Part shown: positions 1-9,206 of the stretch, piece by piece
Layout of the letters: each line of letters opens with the position of its first letter
How positions within the stretch are numbered: the first letter of the stretch is position 1
NCBI GenBank assembly: GCA_019057865.1
Contig: JAHLWP010000007.1
Coordinates: 1-64,000 of the forward strand
From: Promethearchaeota archaeon
Lineage (GTDB): Archaea; Asgardarchaeota; Lokiarchaeia; Sigyniarchaeales; SOKP01
DNA length: 64,000 nt
Direction: 5' to 3'
Position numbers and translations under genes: made by a program
The notes under the pieces: model-generated
Seen by the model: the letters and a program-made list of their open reading frames with translations, nothing else
What the model was told of the DNA's origin: nothing
Database searches by the model: none

Positions 1-2995
1 GACCTAGCAAACCAGAAGGAGCTAATTCTTTTTTCCTATGATTTCTCCAATTTTCCCCTCCTTTCTTTGCATACCCTACTAACCGATTTCGTAAAGTTGG
101 TATTATTTCAATTTCAATAATATTTTCTCCAATTTTAACATAATTTGAAATGTCAATTTCATAAGGGTGTACTAATATTGGCTTTAACTCATTGCCATTT
201 ATTTTAACTATTGCTACATCATGTACTCTTCCCAATGATAATACTAATTTTATATCTTCATGAACATGAATTTTTTTTATATTGAATTGTGAAGAGTATA
301 TACCTCTGCTGGAACAATATTTTAATTTAGGAATTTGACGCCAATCCCTCAATTCTGTTAATTCCATCTCAACAGATTCGATATTTCCTAAATAATCTCT
401 TAATTTTGTTTTTAGATGCCATTTATTAATAAAAATAGAAGATAATAATTTATCAGGGACTTCAATAATCCTTTTAGTATTATCACTTAGAACAGTCATA
501 ATAGCACCTGGAGTATCAATATATCCAATTATCTTTTTATCTTTTCTTTCCGTTTTTATTGGACTTTTTATTACATGAACTTTCTCACGGGATTTTTTGA
601 ATTCTATTATTTTTGACCCATATGCTTCAAAATATAAATCCATCTTAATACTATTTTCTGATTTTTCATATTGTGGCGCTTGTTTTACTTCTCCTGTCCA
701 AGGATCTAAAATAAAAGGTATTTTATTGTAAATAGGAAACTTTACTATTACTTTTTTAGGTTGATTAGTAGAATGGCGTAAAAAAAAATAATCACACTTC
801 TTTGTCTTTTTATGAATGTAATGTATTGTAGATTGTTCTTCTTCAAATACCAATCCTGGATTAACATTTAATTTTGTTCTTAAGAATTGTGGGACTTCAT
901 TAATATCCTTTAAATAATAAACATAACCAGATTTAACTAAATTATTAATAATTATTTCTATTTTTTTGTCATTCTCTCTATAGTTTAAAAAACCATTCTG
1001 TTTTAGTGGCAACTTTTTAAGAAATAGTATCCTTATTCCATCATTGGCAAGTTTTTGTAATTTGACTGCTAAACTAAGCGAGATCTTTTCAATATTTAGT
1101 AGAATTAAAACATCAAATTTTGATTGACCTATAATTAACTTATCATTTTTAGCAATACTCTCTAGAATACCTTCTTCATTAACATAGGTGTAATAATATC
1201 CTCTGGTTGTTAAGATATCAGTTAGGCTTAACATAAACAATGTCCATTTATCATTTAAATCAAGTTTTTCCCATTCTTTAAGATTACCTCCAACCTGATC
1301 TTTTTTAATTGGAATATTATTTTCATCCAAATACCCACCAACTAATTCTTCCTGCTTTAAGACTGAATCATTATAATTAAATAGAGGGTAAAAAAGTATT
1401 ATATTACTTATTGTTCTCCCACGTTGTAATACTAATTGGCATCTTGTAATATAATTATTTATAATAGGAAAAAACTCCCAAAATGGATTATTTCTGTTAA
1501 AATTTGATGAATAATTAAAAATTCTTGGTAAATATGATGTTGAAAACCCACAATAACCTGGATATGGAAAAGATGGATTATCATAAGGAAATCCATGGTA
1601 AATCAACTGATTGATCCCGGATATGAATAATCTATCAGCAGCAACTTTCATTTTAAGAGGCGTTGTCAAATAATCCCTTTGATTCCATTCTGAATATTCT
1701 GCTGTAATTAAAGGTTTTTCATAGATTAAACCTGCTGATCCTGCAAATTTTAGGAAATCAATTATACCTCCCGCATATAGCTGTTCAGTCTCAGGTATAT
1801 CTGAAATACTATATGCTTTTAGTGTATCTGCTCTTATACCGTAAGCTTGAATCCTATTTTTAAGTTTATTTTTAATAGTCCATTCAGTAATAGTCTGTAC
1901 ATATTCTTCTATAAATAAATCTGAAATTGTTAATTCTAAATCATATCTAATTCTTTCTCCACTCCCATCTTCAAAATCAAAAGCAGGAGTATCCCCTCCT
2001 AACCTAGCATTACGATATTTATTATCTCTATTCGGTACAAAACAAACCGGTAGAAATTTTTTAAGATCATAACCACGTTTTTTTTTGAACTGCTTGAAAA
2101 AATCATCTGTCCATAGCCAGTCAGAACTTAATTCTAAACTGTCAGTAAATATTGCTCTAAAGGTTTTACCAAAATGATTCTTAAAATATCTTTTTCCTTT
2201 CCCTATATGTAAATCCAAATGGTTTTTTAAAGATTTAGATGAAAGGTGGTCCAAAACTAAGCTATATTTCTCAGTTGAAGAATGGCAATCTGATATTGGA
2301 CGCGCTCCAGAAGGAGTACTATAAAATACAAAAATTTGCCATAATCCTATTGGGATATCCCATTCTAACATACCTTGTTTATTGACCATTTCAGTTAAAT
2401 CAATAATCGAATTTTCATCAATATATGTGGTTTGCACATTATTATAAGAAATTCTCCCAGGTTCTCCGATAGGTTTAGCGGCTATAACAGCTTCTATTTT
2501 TAAATTATTTTTGGAATTAGCAATTTTATAATGACCTAGATTGGGAGGTTTAGTGAATTTTGGTACAGCTCCTAAATAATGAAATGGACCTTCAATATTC
2601 TTCTCTCCAATTAATAAAGTTTTCAATGATTCTTCTTTGGATATGTGTGTACCACCAGCAGGCCAAGAAGATCCAATAGTTAAATCAATAATCATACCTC
2701 TCTTTGAAGCCTCTTCTAATACAGCTTTAACACAGGAATAGTAATATGGTTGCATGAATCTATGAGCACGTTTAGCTCTAGCTCTATCAATCTTTTCTAA
2801 ATTCTGCGGAGATCCTATCATAAAAACTTGTATTTCCGCTCCTAAAAACCCAGCTTCATCTAACTCTTGAATTTCTTTTATTAATTCCTCTTTCTCAACA
2901 TCTAGCCCTGTCCACCACCATCGAACCATAGCTCGAGCAGATTTAGGAGGATTTTTAAACTCATTCCATTTAATATCTTTTAAATTGAAAGACAT
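1..2995 (-). CDS. GH106-type alpha-L-rhamnosidase-like glycoside hydrolase (3' end outside window)
   Basis: The frame is open from an ATG at 2995 to the window edge, giving 998 codons; the C-terminus is missing. The N-terminus carries RWWWTG (about residues 25-30) followed by a helix with EAGFLGAEIQVF, the arrangement that opens the catalytic barrel of GH106 enzymes. The last visible part is a galactose-binding-like beta domain with an NG turn, HPYEIDISNYVKIGEN and LRNRLVG, and then SGLLG, as at the C-terminus of GH106 proteins. The length fits a nearly complete enzyme. No signal peptide is visible (it starts MSFNLKDIKW), so a cytoplasmic location is inferred. Substrate is inferred from the family only. 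Another large beta-sandwich glycosidase remains possible. Confidence 0.72.
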   Translation of the reverse strand, partial: MSFNLKDIKWNEFKNPPKSARAMVRWWWTGLDVEKEELIKEIQELDEAGFLGAEIQVFMIGSPQNLEKIDRARAKRAHRFMQPYYYSCVKAVLEEASKRGMIIDLTIGSSWPAGGTHISKEESLKTLLIGEKNIEGPFHYLGAVPKFTKPPNLGHYKIANSKNNLKIEAVIAAKPIGEPGRISYNNVQTTYIDENSIIDLTEMVNKQGMLEWDIPIGLWQIFVFYSTPSGARPISDCHSSTEKYSLVLDHLSSKSLKNHLDLHIGKGKRYFKNHFGKTFRAIFTDSLELSSDWLWTDDFFKQFKKKRGYDLKKFLPVCFVPNRDNKYRNARLGGDTPAFDFEDGSGERIRYDLELTISDLFIEEYVQTITEWTIKNKLKNRIQAYGIRADTLKAYSISDIPETEQLYAGGIIDFLKFAGSAGLIYEKPLITAEYSEWNQRDYLTTPLKMKVAADRLFISGINQLIYHGFPYDNPSFPYPGYCGFSTSYLPRIFNYSSNFNRNNPFWEFFPIINNYITRCQLVLQRGRTISNIILFYPLFNYNDSVLKQEELVGGYLDENNIPIKKDQVGGNLKEWEKLDLNDKWTLFMLSLTDILTTRGYYYTYVNEEGILESIAKNDKLIIGQSKFDVLILLNIEKISLSLAVKLQKLANDGIRILFLKKLPLKQNGFLNYRENDKKIEIIINNLVKSGYVYYLKDINEVPQFLRTKLNVNPGLVFEEEQSTIHYIHKKTKKCDYFFLRHSTNQPKKVIVKFPIYNKIPFILDPWTGEVKQAPQYEKSENSIKMDLYFEAYGSKIIEFKKSREKVHVIKSPIKTERKDKKIIGYIDTPGAIMTVLSDNTKRIIEVPDKLLSSIFINKWHLKTKLRDYLGNIESVEMELTELRDWRQIPKLKYCSSRGIYSSQFNIKKIHVHEDIKLVLSLGRVHDVAIVKINGNELKPILVHPYEIDISNYVKIGENIIEIEIIPTLRNRLVGYAKKGGENWRNHRKKELAPSGLLG

Positions 2996-3201
2996 GGAGA
3001 TATTGTAATAATTATTTCAAATATAATATTTTCTTCTCAGTAATTCTAAATATATTTTTTATTTTTCAAATATCTTTCATTCTTAACTTATTGTAGAAAT
3101 AAATAGGTTACTCAAAATTTTTCTTTTTTATAATTATAAATATTGTAAGAATTAATTACACATCATCTAATGAAAATTTTAAAGGAAGCTAATTAATTAT
3201 T

Positions 3202-4029
3202 ATGGGATTTACACCTTTCAAGGATTCCTATAGATATCTTAATTTTTTAATCATTTTTCTTCTAACACTATTGTTACTTTATCTGATTATCCCCCTGTTT
3301 ATTTCGGGCACTATAAAGATTTGGGTAAATATTAGTGAATTAGATGGAGCAGCAGGTTACTTCTCTCTAAAAATAGGAATGATAATGGAAATTATTTTAA
3401 TGGGTCCGGTGTTTGGAATCATTTATTATTTCCTTATGAAAAGTTTAATTAAAAATGTTGATGAAAACCAAGGAAGGAATAAATATGTGCTATATTTCTT
3501 AGAAATAGGGGTTCTATTATTCATCAATATTTCTGTCATGGGACATATAGTTCATTTACTATTTGATTATGGAAATTGGATTTATAGAGAATCAAATGTA
3601 ATGGATACTAGCCAACTTTATTTATTTCTATATTATTCTGACGAGTGGCTCGGGCATCATCTCATTCACATCGCTTTTTTTGGGTATATTACTTTAGCTT
3701 TAATAACTGAGTTTATAGGTCAAGAACATAGAAAATTAAATTCAGATGAGTTGATTTATACAATTGCTTCAGGTGTTGGTCTCAGCGTGGTTTTCAGTTA
3801 TTACACATATGAAGGTCAAGCTGCTTTTATGATCTTTATTTTATTTATTTTACTATTAATCATTGAAATTATTATTCTCTTTATAAAGAAAATAAATCCC
3901 TTAGAGCGACCGATACTGTTAGCTACAATAATTACTTCAATAGTAGTAATTATATTTTTTATATGTTGGATTATTCTATTTGGTATTAAGCCATATTATC
4001 CTTTTGTTTATCAACCATCTGAATTATAA
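3202..4029 (+). CDS. Polytopic membrane protein of unknown function
   Basis: 275 residues with roughly seven or eight hydrophobic segments, beginning with a long one at about residues 13-37. Between the central segments lie several histidines and acidic residues (GHIVHLLFDYGNW; DEWLGHHLIHIAF), which could bind metal or haem, but no family was recognised. An AGGAAGC stretch about 14 bases before the ATG can serve as ribosome-binding site. It stands alone between a divergent glycosidase gene and the proteasome gene. Confidence 0.6.
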   Translation: MGFTPFKDSYRYLNFLIIFLLTLLLLYLIIPLFISGTIKIWVNISELDGAAGYFSLKIGMIMEIILMGPVFGIIYYFLMKSLIKNVDENQGRNKYVLYFLEIGVLLFINISVMGHIVHLLFDYGNWIYRESNVMDTSQLYLFLYYSDEWLGHHLIHIAFFGYITLALITEFIGQEHRKLNSDELIYTIASGVGLSVVFSYYTYEGQAAFMIFILFILLLIIEIIILFIKKINPLERPILLATIITSIVVIIFFICWIILFGIKPYYPFVYQPSEL

Positions 4030-4052
4030 TCTTTCTCTAGAAGAGATTATAA

Positions 4053-4062
4053 TTTATATATA
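4053..4062 (+). promoter_or_regulatory. TATA box candidate for the proteasome gene
   Basis: The run TTTATATATA lies about 45 bases before the psmB start and fits the archaeal TATA consensus. It would place transcription start about 20 bases before the ATG. Confidence 0.5.
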
Positions 4063-4104
4063 ATTAGAAGAAAATTATTAAATTATAAGTTCTTTAATGA
4101 AATT

Positions 4105-4815
4105 ATGAGAAAGGAAGATCTATTTAACTCTTATAATTCTGAATTTCTAAAGAAAGCTGGAATTGAATTTAAAAAACCAGAAAAAACTGACATAAAAAAT
4201 ACAAATGTCTTTAAAACAGGAACTACTACTGTAGGATTGATATGTAAAGATGCTGTAATTCTAGGAACAGATAAAAGAGCATCAATGGCATATTTTGTTG
4301 CTAGTAAAATTGCTGAAAAATTATATAAAATTCAAGATCATCTTTATATGACAATTGCAGGTACTGTAGCTGATGCTCAATATCTTATAGATGTTTTACG
4401 TGCAGAAACCAATATATACCAATTAGTACATGACGGTAGGCCTATTTTAGTTAAATCTGCTGGGAAATTATTATCCAATATCTTATATCAAAACAAAATG
4501 TTTCCCTTTGAAGTGGGACTTATTCTAGGAGGTGTTACAGAAGAAGAAGGTCCTACTCTTCTGGATATTGGTGCTTATGGTTCAATTCTACCAGAGAAAT
4601 ATTGTGCTATTGGAAGTGGGCAAAATTTCTCATATGGTGTCTTAGAAGCAAAATATAAAGATAAATTATCTATCAAAGAAGGTAAAGAAATCATTATATC
4701 AGCAATATCAGCATCTATTATTAGAGATATGGCTAGTGGAAATGGTATAGATATTGCTGTTGTTAAAAAAAAGGGTTCAGCAAAAAGACAATTTATTCCA
4801 ATAAAGGAATCATAA
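4105..4815 (+). CDS. psmB: Proteasome beta subunit
   Basis: 236 residues. A propeptide of about 39 residues ends in KTG, and processing would expose Thr40 in TTTVGLICKD as the N-terminal nucleophile. The catalytic partners are in place: Asp56 in GTDKRAS and Lys72 in IAEKLY, matching T1, D17 and K33 of the mature enzyme. SGQNFSYGVLE follows the usual GSG element. The product forms the inner rings of the 20S core particle and degrades unfolded proteins in the cytoplasm. No alpha subunit or ATPase gene is nearby. The propeptide is longer than the few residues common in euryarchaeal beta subunits. Confidence 0.96.
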   Translation: MRKEDLFNSYNSEFLKKAGIEFKKPEKTDIKNTNVFKTGTTTVGLICKDAVILGTDKRASMAYFVASKIAEKLYKIQDHLYMTIAGTVADAQYLIDVLRAETNIYQLVHDGRPILVKSAGKLLSNILYQNKMFPFEVGLILGGVTEEEGPTLLDIGAYGSILPEKYCAIGSGQNFSYGVLEAKYKDKLSIKEGKEIIISAISASIIRDMASGNGIDIAVVKKKGSAKRQFIPIKES

Positions 4816-4899
4816 TTAAACCTATTTTTCTGTATTATTTTGTTTTTATCTCTTCTCCTGCTATTTAAATATTATGTAAAATGAAACTTTAAATAGAAG

Positions 4900-4947
4900 C
4901 TTTATAAAAATCTTTATAAAAATAAATATCTTTATAAAAATAAATTA
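4900..4947 (+). repeat. Threefold repeat of a TATA-like unit
   Basis: Three copies of CTTTATAAAAAT start at 4900, 4912 and 4930; the last two are extended by AAAT. Each copy contains an archaeal TATA-like core. The array lies about 100-150 bases before the GIFT-like gene and may be its promoter region with iterated TFB/TBP sites, or simple AT-rich slippage. Confidence 0.45.
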
Positions 4948-5049
4948 CAAATTATAAAGTTAGAAGAAATAACTCGTTATAGAACTTAGATAGAACATTT
5001 ATAAACATTAAGAATTGAGCAAGAATTGAATCGTGGAGTGACGCCAAAA

Positions 5050-5778
5050 ATGAGCTACAAAATAATAGTAGACTTGTCTCATAAGGAACAGGTTGAAGAA
5101 TTTCCTGAGTTCTCTTTAGGAGAAAATGATTATGAAGTTGAGTATATAGACAAGAACGAGGGACCAATAGAATTTGATATACTTGAAGATTTTGACGTTT
5201 TATTTATTGGTAATATCAAAGCTACTCAAGATGGAAAAGCTGATAAGTTTACGCAAGCTGAATTACTTGCAATTAAGAAATTTATAGGGGAAGGTGGAGG
5301 GTTGTTTCTAACTAGTGGAGATGGAGGAGATAAAGATATCACTATGAAGCAAGGTTCAATTAGAGTCTTGTATAAAATAACAGGCGTACGAAGATTTTGG
5401 AATGGTATTATACATGAAGCTTCCTCAAATTTTCTGGTTAATCGAACTAATTTATTAGTTACAGAACTGTTTAACCATCTTATAACTAAAGGAGTAACAG
5501 AGGTAGTTCTTCCAAATTGTACTTTCTTTACAATTTCCGAAGAAGATGTGGAAGATATTATTCTAACCTCTGAAAAATCTGAATTTAAATATTATGTTGA
5601 TGATGATGTTGGCGTTCTTGGCCCAGTACCGGTATGTACGGTTTCAGAATTCTATAATGGTAGATGTGTTAGCATAGGATCCTCAGATTGGATGAGAGAA
5701 GATTCTGATTTTGGATTAGATGCAGGAGATAATTTGAAGTTCCTCTCTAATATCATTGAATGGTTATCTTTCGATTAA
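5050..5778 (+). CDS. GIFT/DUF4350-like (GATase1-fold) protein
   Basis: 242 residues from the ATG at 5050, chosen because GGAGTGA lies eight bases before it; an in-frame TTG at 5026 lacks such a site. The protein starts with YKIIVDLSHKE and has FDVLFIGN, then E..AIKKFIGEGGGLFLTSGDGGD, an alternating beta/alpha pattern like the class-I glutamine amidotransferase fold found in DUF4350 and the GIFT domain of IFT52. The nucleophilic Cys elbow of true amidotransferases is not seen, so a binding or structural role is inferred. The gene at 57579-58529 encodes a related protein. Function unknown. Confidence 0.6.
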   Translation: MSYKIIVDLSHKEQVEEFPEFSLGENDYEVEYIDKNEGPIEFDILEDFDVLFIGNIKATQDGKADKFTQAELLAIKKFIGEGGGLFLTSGDGGDKDITMKQGSIRVLYKITGVRRFWNGIIHEASSNFLVNRTNLLVTELFNHLITKGVTEVVLPNCTFFTISEEDVEDIILTSEKSEFKYYVDDDVGVLGPVPVCTVSEFYNGRCVSIGSSDWMREDSDFGLDAGDNLKFLSNIIEWLSFD

Positions 5779-5802
5779 TTATAATTAATCATTTGAATCA
5801 AT

Positions 5803-6915
5803 ATGGTTTTTAAACTTTTTCGTCCGGACTCGAATTCCGTTTGGGAAAATGAAGAAATTATTAAAAGATATTCAAAATATAAAGGTATTAAAGAAGGTAC
5901 AAATTTAGCAAGATATTTAATTGCTAAAAGTCTTGAATGTGAATTTAATTCTGATGATAGCATTGAAATTCTAGAAAAACTGTTAAAAGAAAAATCTAAG
6001 GAATTTAATGAATTAATAAAAAAAGATACAGAAGAATTAAAAAGTCGAAATATTGCTGCTATATCATATATTGATTTAGCTGAGAATATTGCAAGAAAGT
6101 ATCTTGAAAGTTGTATTTTCTGTGAACGTCAATGTAAAGTTAATAGAATTGATGGAGAAAAAGGATTTTGTTTAATAAATAAAGATTCATACGTTTCTTC
6201 AGCTTTTCTGCATATGGGTGAAGAAAGTGTATTGATACCAAGTGGTACAATTTTTTTTCAAGGATGCAATTTTGGATGTGTTTTTTGTCAAAATTATGAT
6301 ATTTCTCAAGCTTGGAAAGGTCAGAGAAATATTGAAGATGTTGCCCAAAAAGTTTCTATTAAAGAATTGGCTACTATTGCTGATAAGTTAGTAGATAAAG
6401 GCGCTATAAATATTAATTATGTAGGAGGCGATCCCATACCAAATATTCATACTATAATTGGAAGTCTAAAATATCAGCAATCTAATATCTGTCAGTTATG
6501 GAATTCTAATTTCTATCTAACTAATGAGTCATTATCATTAATTATAGATTTTATAGATTTCTGGCTTCCAGATTTTAAGTATGGGAACAGTAAATGTGCC
6601 AAGAAGTATTCTGGTATAGATAATTATTTCGATATCATTGCCAGAAATCATAATAGAGTCCATGATGAGGGAAGTGGAGAAATTTGTATAAGGCACCTTG
6701 TAATGCCCGGGCATATTGAGTGTTGTAGTAAGCCAATTTTGGACTATGCTAGAAAAGAATTACCGAAAGCGGTCTTCAATATTATGGGACAATATCGTCC
6801 ACAATATAAGGCTTTTCAATATGAAGAAATAAATAGAAGACCTACATCCCAAGAAATAAGAGAAGTAAAAAATTATGCTGATGCGTTAGGAATTCTTTAT
6901 AAGCCTGTCTCATAA
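5803..6915 (+). CDS. PflX-like radical SAM protein (PFL-activating-enzyme related)
   Basis: 370 residues. The radical SAM cluster motif CxxxCxxC is present as GCNFGCVFCQN (Cys155, Cys159, Cys162). An upstream cysteine group (Cys104, 107, 111, 123) in CIFCERQCKVNR...GFC is typical of the PflX/AmmeMemoRadiSam-related branch of pyruvate formate-lyase activating enzyme homologues. The first 100 residues are a helical extension. GGDPIPN and HLVMPGH are typical for the barrel. Such proteins generate a 5'-deoxyadenosyl radical from SAM; the substrate is unknown and no glycyl-radical enzyme gene is seen in the window. It follows the GIFT-like gene by 24 bases in the same direction, suggesting co-transcription. 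Confidence 0.85.
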   Translation: MVFKLFRPDSNSVWENEEIIKRYSKYKGIKEGTNLARYLIAKSLECEFNSDDSIEILEKLLKEKSKEFNELIKKDTEELKSRNIAAISYIDLAENIARKYLESCIFCERQCKVNRIDGEKGFCLINKDSYVSSAFLHMGEESVLIPSGTIFFQGCNFGCVFCQNYDISQAWKGQRNIEDVAQKVSIKELATIADKLVDKGAININYVGGDPIPNIHTIIGSLKYQQSNICQLWNSNFYLTNESLSLIIDFIDFWLPDFKYGNSKCAKKYSGIDNYFDIIARNHNRVHDEGSGEICIRHLVMPGHIECCSKPILDYARKELPKAVFNIMGQYRPQYKAFQYEEINRRPTSQEIREVKNYADALGILYKPVS

Positions 6916-7005
6916 AGCAGACTTAATTTTAGAAAAATCTTTAAGTAATCATTCATTCTAAAACTTAATTTCTATTGTCCAAGTAATTATATTTAATTGA
7001 TTTTA

Positions 7006-8133
7006 ATGTCTCTTGAACTAAACGATGTAAAAGGTATTGGGAAAAAAATCGATGTTTTAAAAGAAGCAGGAATTGATTCAGTTGAAAAATTAGCAGGAGC
7101 TAAATTAGAAGAGTTAACTGAAATAAAGGGAATTGGAAAAGCTACAGCAGAAAAAATAATTGATAGTGCAAAAGAGTTATTTAAAAGCTCAAAAAGTAGT
7201 TCAACAGAAATCATAAAAGAAGAAAAATCTGAATCAGTTGAATCTGAAGATGAAGAGAAAAAAGTTCTAGAGGAACTTAAAAAATTAGAAGAAAAGAAGA
7301 ATAAACTCCAAGATAAAAAGGTTGAAAAAGGCGATTTTATACTAGTTAAAATTACAGGTAAAACTCAAAGAGGTAAAGTTTTTAGAGTATCATCTGAAGA
7401 AGATGCAAAAACAGCAGGTATATATGATGAACAAAAAGCAAAACAAGGATTTTATTCTCCAGACTTTGTTATTGTCAGTAAACCAGGTTTTCTAAATGAG
7501 GGACTTACTGAAACAATAGAGAATATGAATTATTTTGAGAAAAAATCTGTAAGAATACCTCCAACAAAAGCATTTGGAAAAAGAGATCCAAAAAAAATTG
7601 AAAGAATAGGAATTGCTAAATTTAGAAAATTAAATGAAGGTAAAAATCCTGAAATTGGACAAGATTTTACTAAACAAACTCAAGGACAAGTGCAAAGGGG
7701 GACAGTAACGAGTGTTGTACAAGGAAGAGTTATTGTTGATTATAATCATCCATTAGCAGGTCAACTTTTAGATTACAACATAGAAGTTATTGATAAAATT
7801 GAAGATTTTAATGAAAAAATAGAATATTTTATGATTAGTAAAGGAATTCCAAAAGAAGATGTTGAAAATTTTGAAGTGAGTCATGACATAACAAATAAAA
7901 CTCTTGAGATAGTAATTCCAAAAAGTTTTCTATTTCAGAATTTAACTTATTTAAAATTTGGTTTGGCTATGGATATTCAAACTTATATGTCTGATGAAAT
8001 TGGCGATGTGAAGTTTATCGAGATTTTTGAAAAAATTCCAATTCCCCCAACTCCTTCAGAATCAGTAAAGCAAAAAATTGATGATTATAATAAAGAGAAA
8101 GAAAAAGAGAATAATGACGAATCTAAAATTTAA
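7006..8133 (+). CDS. FKBP-type peptidyl-prolyl isomerase with N-terminal helix-hairpin-helix region
   Basis: 375 residues from the ATG at 7006; an upstream TTG at 6997 would add three residues. Residues about 4-55 hold two helix-hairpin-helix signatures (DVKGIGKK; EIKGIGKATAEKI), followed by a charged Lys/Glu linker to about residue 100. The rest is a long archaeal FKBP (SlyD-like): KGDFILVKITGKT, ENMNYFEKKSVRIPPTKAFG, and GQVQRGTVTSVVQGRV with DYNHPLAGQLLDYNIEV. A C-terminal domain of about 100 residues follows, as in long archaeal FKBPs. It probably assists protein folding in the cytosol. The HhH region is unusual and may tether the chaperone to nucleic acid or the ribosome; that is inference. 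Confidence 0.85.
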   Translation: MSLELNDVKGIGKKIDVLKEAGIDSVEKLAGAKLEELTEIKGIGKATAEKIIDSAKELFKSSKSSSTEIIKEEKSESVESEDEEKKVLEELKKLEEKKNKLQDKKVEKGDFILVKITGKTQRGKVFRVSSEEDAKTAGIYDEQKAKQGFYSPDFVIVSKPGFLNEGLTETIENMNYFEKKSVRIPPTKAFGKRDPKKIERIGIAKFRKLNEGKNPEIGQDFTKQTQGQVQRGTVTSVVQGRVIVDYNHPLAGQLLDYNIEVIDKIEDFNEKIEYFMISKGIPKEDVENFEVSHDITNKTLEIVIPKSFLFQNLTYLKFGLAMDIQTYMSDEIGDVKFIEIFEKIPIPPTPSESVKQKIDDYNKEKEKENNDESKI

Positions 8134-8159
8134 AAATCTATTCCAATAAATCTTCTAAT

Positions 8160-9128
8160 TTAAGTAATTTTAACTTTTGTTACTAATTCTTGTTTTTTCT
8201 TTGCCTTTTCCTTTTTATATTCCTCTTTCTTTTTCTGATAAAAAGCTCGCTTACGTTGAAATTCCAGTCTTCTTCTTAGGGATTTTTTCTTCTTTTTTAG
8301 ATATTCCTTTTTCGCTTTTTTATATTCTTTTTTTGCCTTTTTATATTCTTTTTTTTTGGTTTTATATTCCTTATATTGTTTCTTAATCTTGTGACGAAGA
8401 TCCTTACTGATTTCTCCTATTCCTAATTCTTTCAACTGTCTTTTAAACTTTTCAAATGATTCAAATCTTAAAACTATAATACCTAATTCCCTTGCAGGAA
8501 CTAAATTTTGAATTTTATCATCAATAAATATACATTTTTTAGGAGATGTATCTAATTTTTTTAAAACATATTTATATTTATCCATATCGGGTTTAATTAA
8601 GCCAATTTCATTAGATAAAAACATGTGATCAAAAATATCATAAAAACCTTTTAATAAATTTGATTTAGCATGAATATCAAAGGTATTTGACATTAAACTA
8701 ATAGTATAATCTGCCTGATGTAAGCGTTCTATTACTTCTGCCATTTCGGACGAAATATTAGTAACTTGAGAATATAGATCAAACCATAACTCAACATAAT
8801 ATTCGGCATTTACCTTTTTTGGAGGTAGAGCACCATCTTGTTTTTGAGAAGGATAATAATATTTCTCGAAAATTTTTTCTAAAAACTCTCTCGCAGAAAT
8901 CCTTCCAGAACTAAGATTTCGCCTAATTTTTCGCAAATATGAATCCCCAGACCGTTTAATAGTAATATTTAAATCAGATTGTATTATATCAAATAAATTT
9001 TTTAAAACAAAGGTTTTTTCAATCATTACACCCCCAAAATCAAATATAAAATGCTTAATTTTATAAAGTCTAACCTTTTGAGTTTTTCCAAATATCTTAT
9101 AAGTTTTTAATTCTTCTGGTGTACTCAT
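8160..9128 (-). CDS. HAD-superfamily hydrolase with lysine-rich C-terminal tail
   Basis: 322 residues. HAD motifs are visible in order: FIFDFGGV (nucleophile Asp30), SLMSNTF, LIKPD and FIDDKIQN. The second Asp of the usual DxD is Gly32, as in some HAD-IA members, so the general acid is lacking or placed elsewhere. After about residue 240 comes a tail of some 75 residues built of KKxYKKAKKEY-like repeats, probably a long basic helix that could bind nucleic acid, polyphosphates or membranes. It is the outermost gene beside the ATP-grasp/inositol synthase group and could act as its phosphatase; that is inferred from position only. Confidence 0.75.
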   Translation of the reverse strand: MSTPEELKTYKIFGKTQKVRLYKIKHFIFDFGGVMIEKTFVLKNLFDIIQSDLNITIKRSGDSYLRKIRRNLSSGRISAREFLEKIFEKYYYPSQKQDGALPPKKVNAEYYVELWFDLYSQVTNISSEMAEVIERLHQADYTISLMSNTFDIHAKSNLLKGFYDIFDHMFLSNEIGLIKPDMDKYKYVLKKLDTSPKKCIFIDDKIQNLVPARELGIIVLRFESFEKFKRQLKELGIGEISKDLRHKIKKQYKEYKTKKKEYKKAKKEYKKAKKEYLKKKKKSLRRRLEFQRKRAFYQKKKEEYKKEKAKKKQELVTKVKIT

Positions 9129-9206
9129 TTTCTATAGGATTCTTTTTTTAACATAATTAATTAATCCTTAAAGATAAAAGTTATATTTATTCTACTAAAA
9201 ACTTAC

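Noticed and set aside
5026..5049. TTG start for the GIFT-like protein at 5026
   Set aside because: It would translate the ribosome-binding site GGAGTGA itself; the ATG at 5050 has correct spacing.
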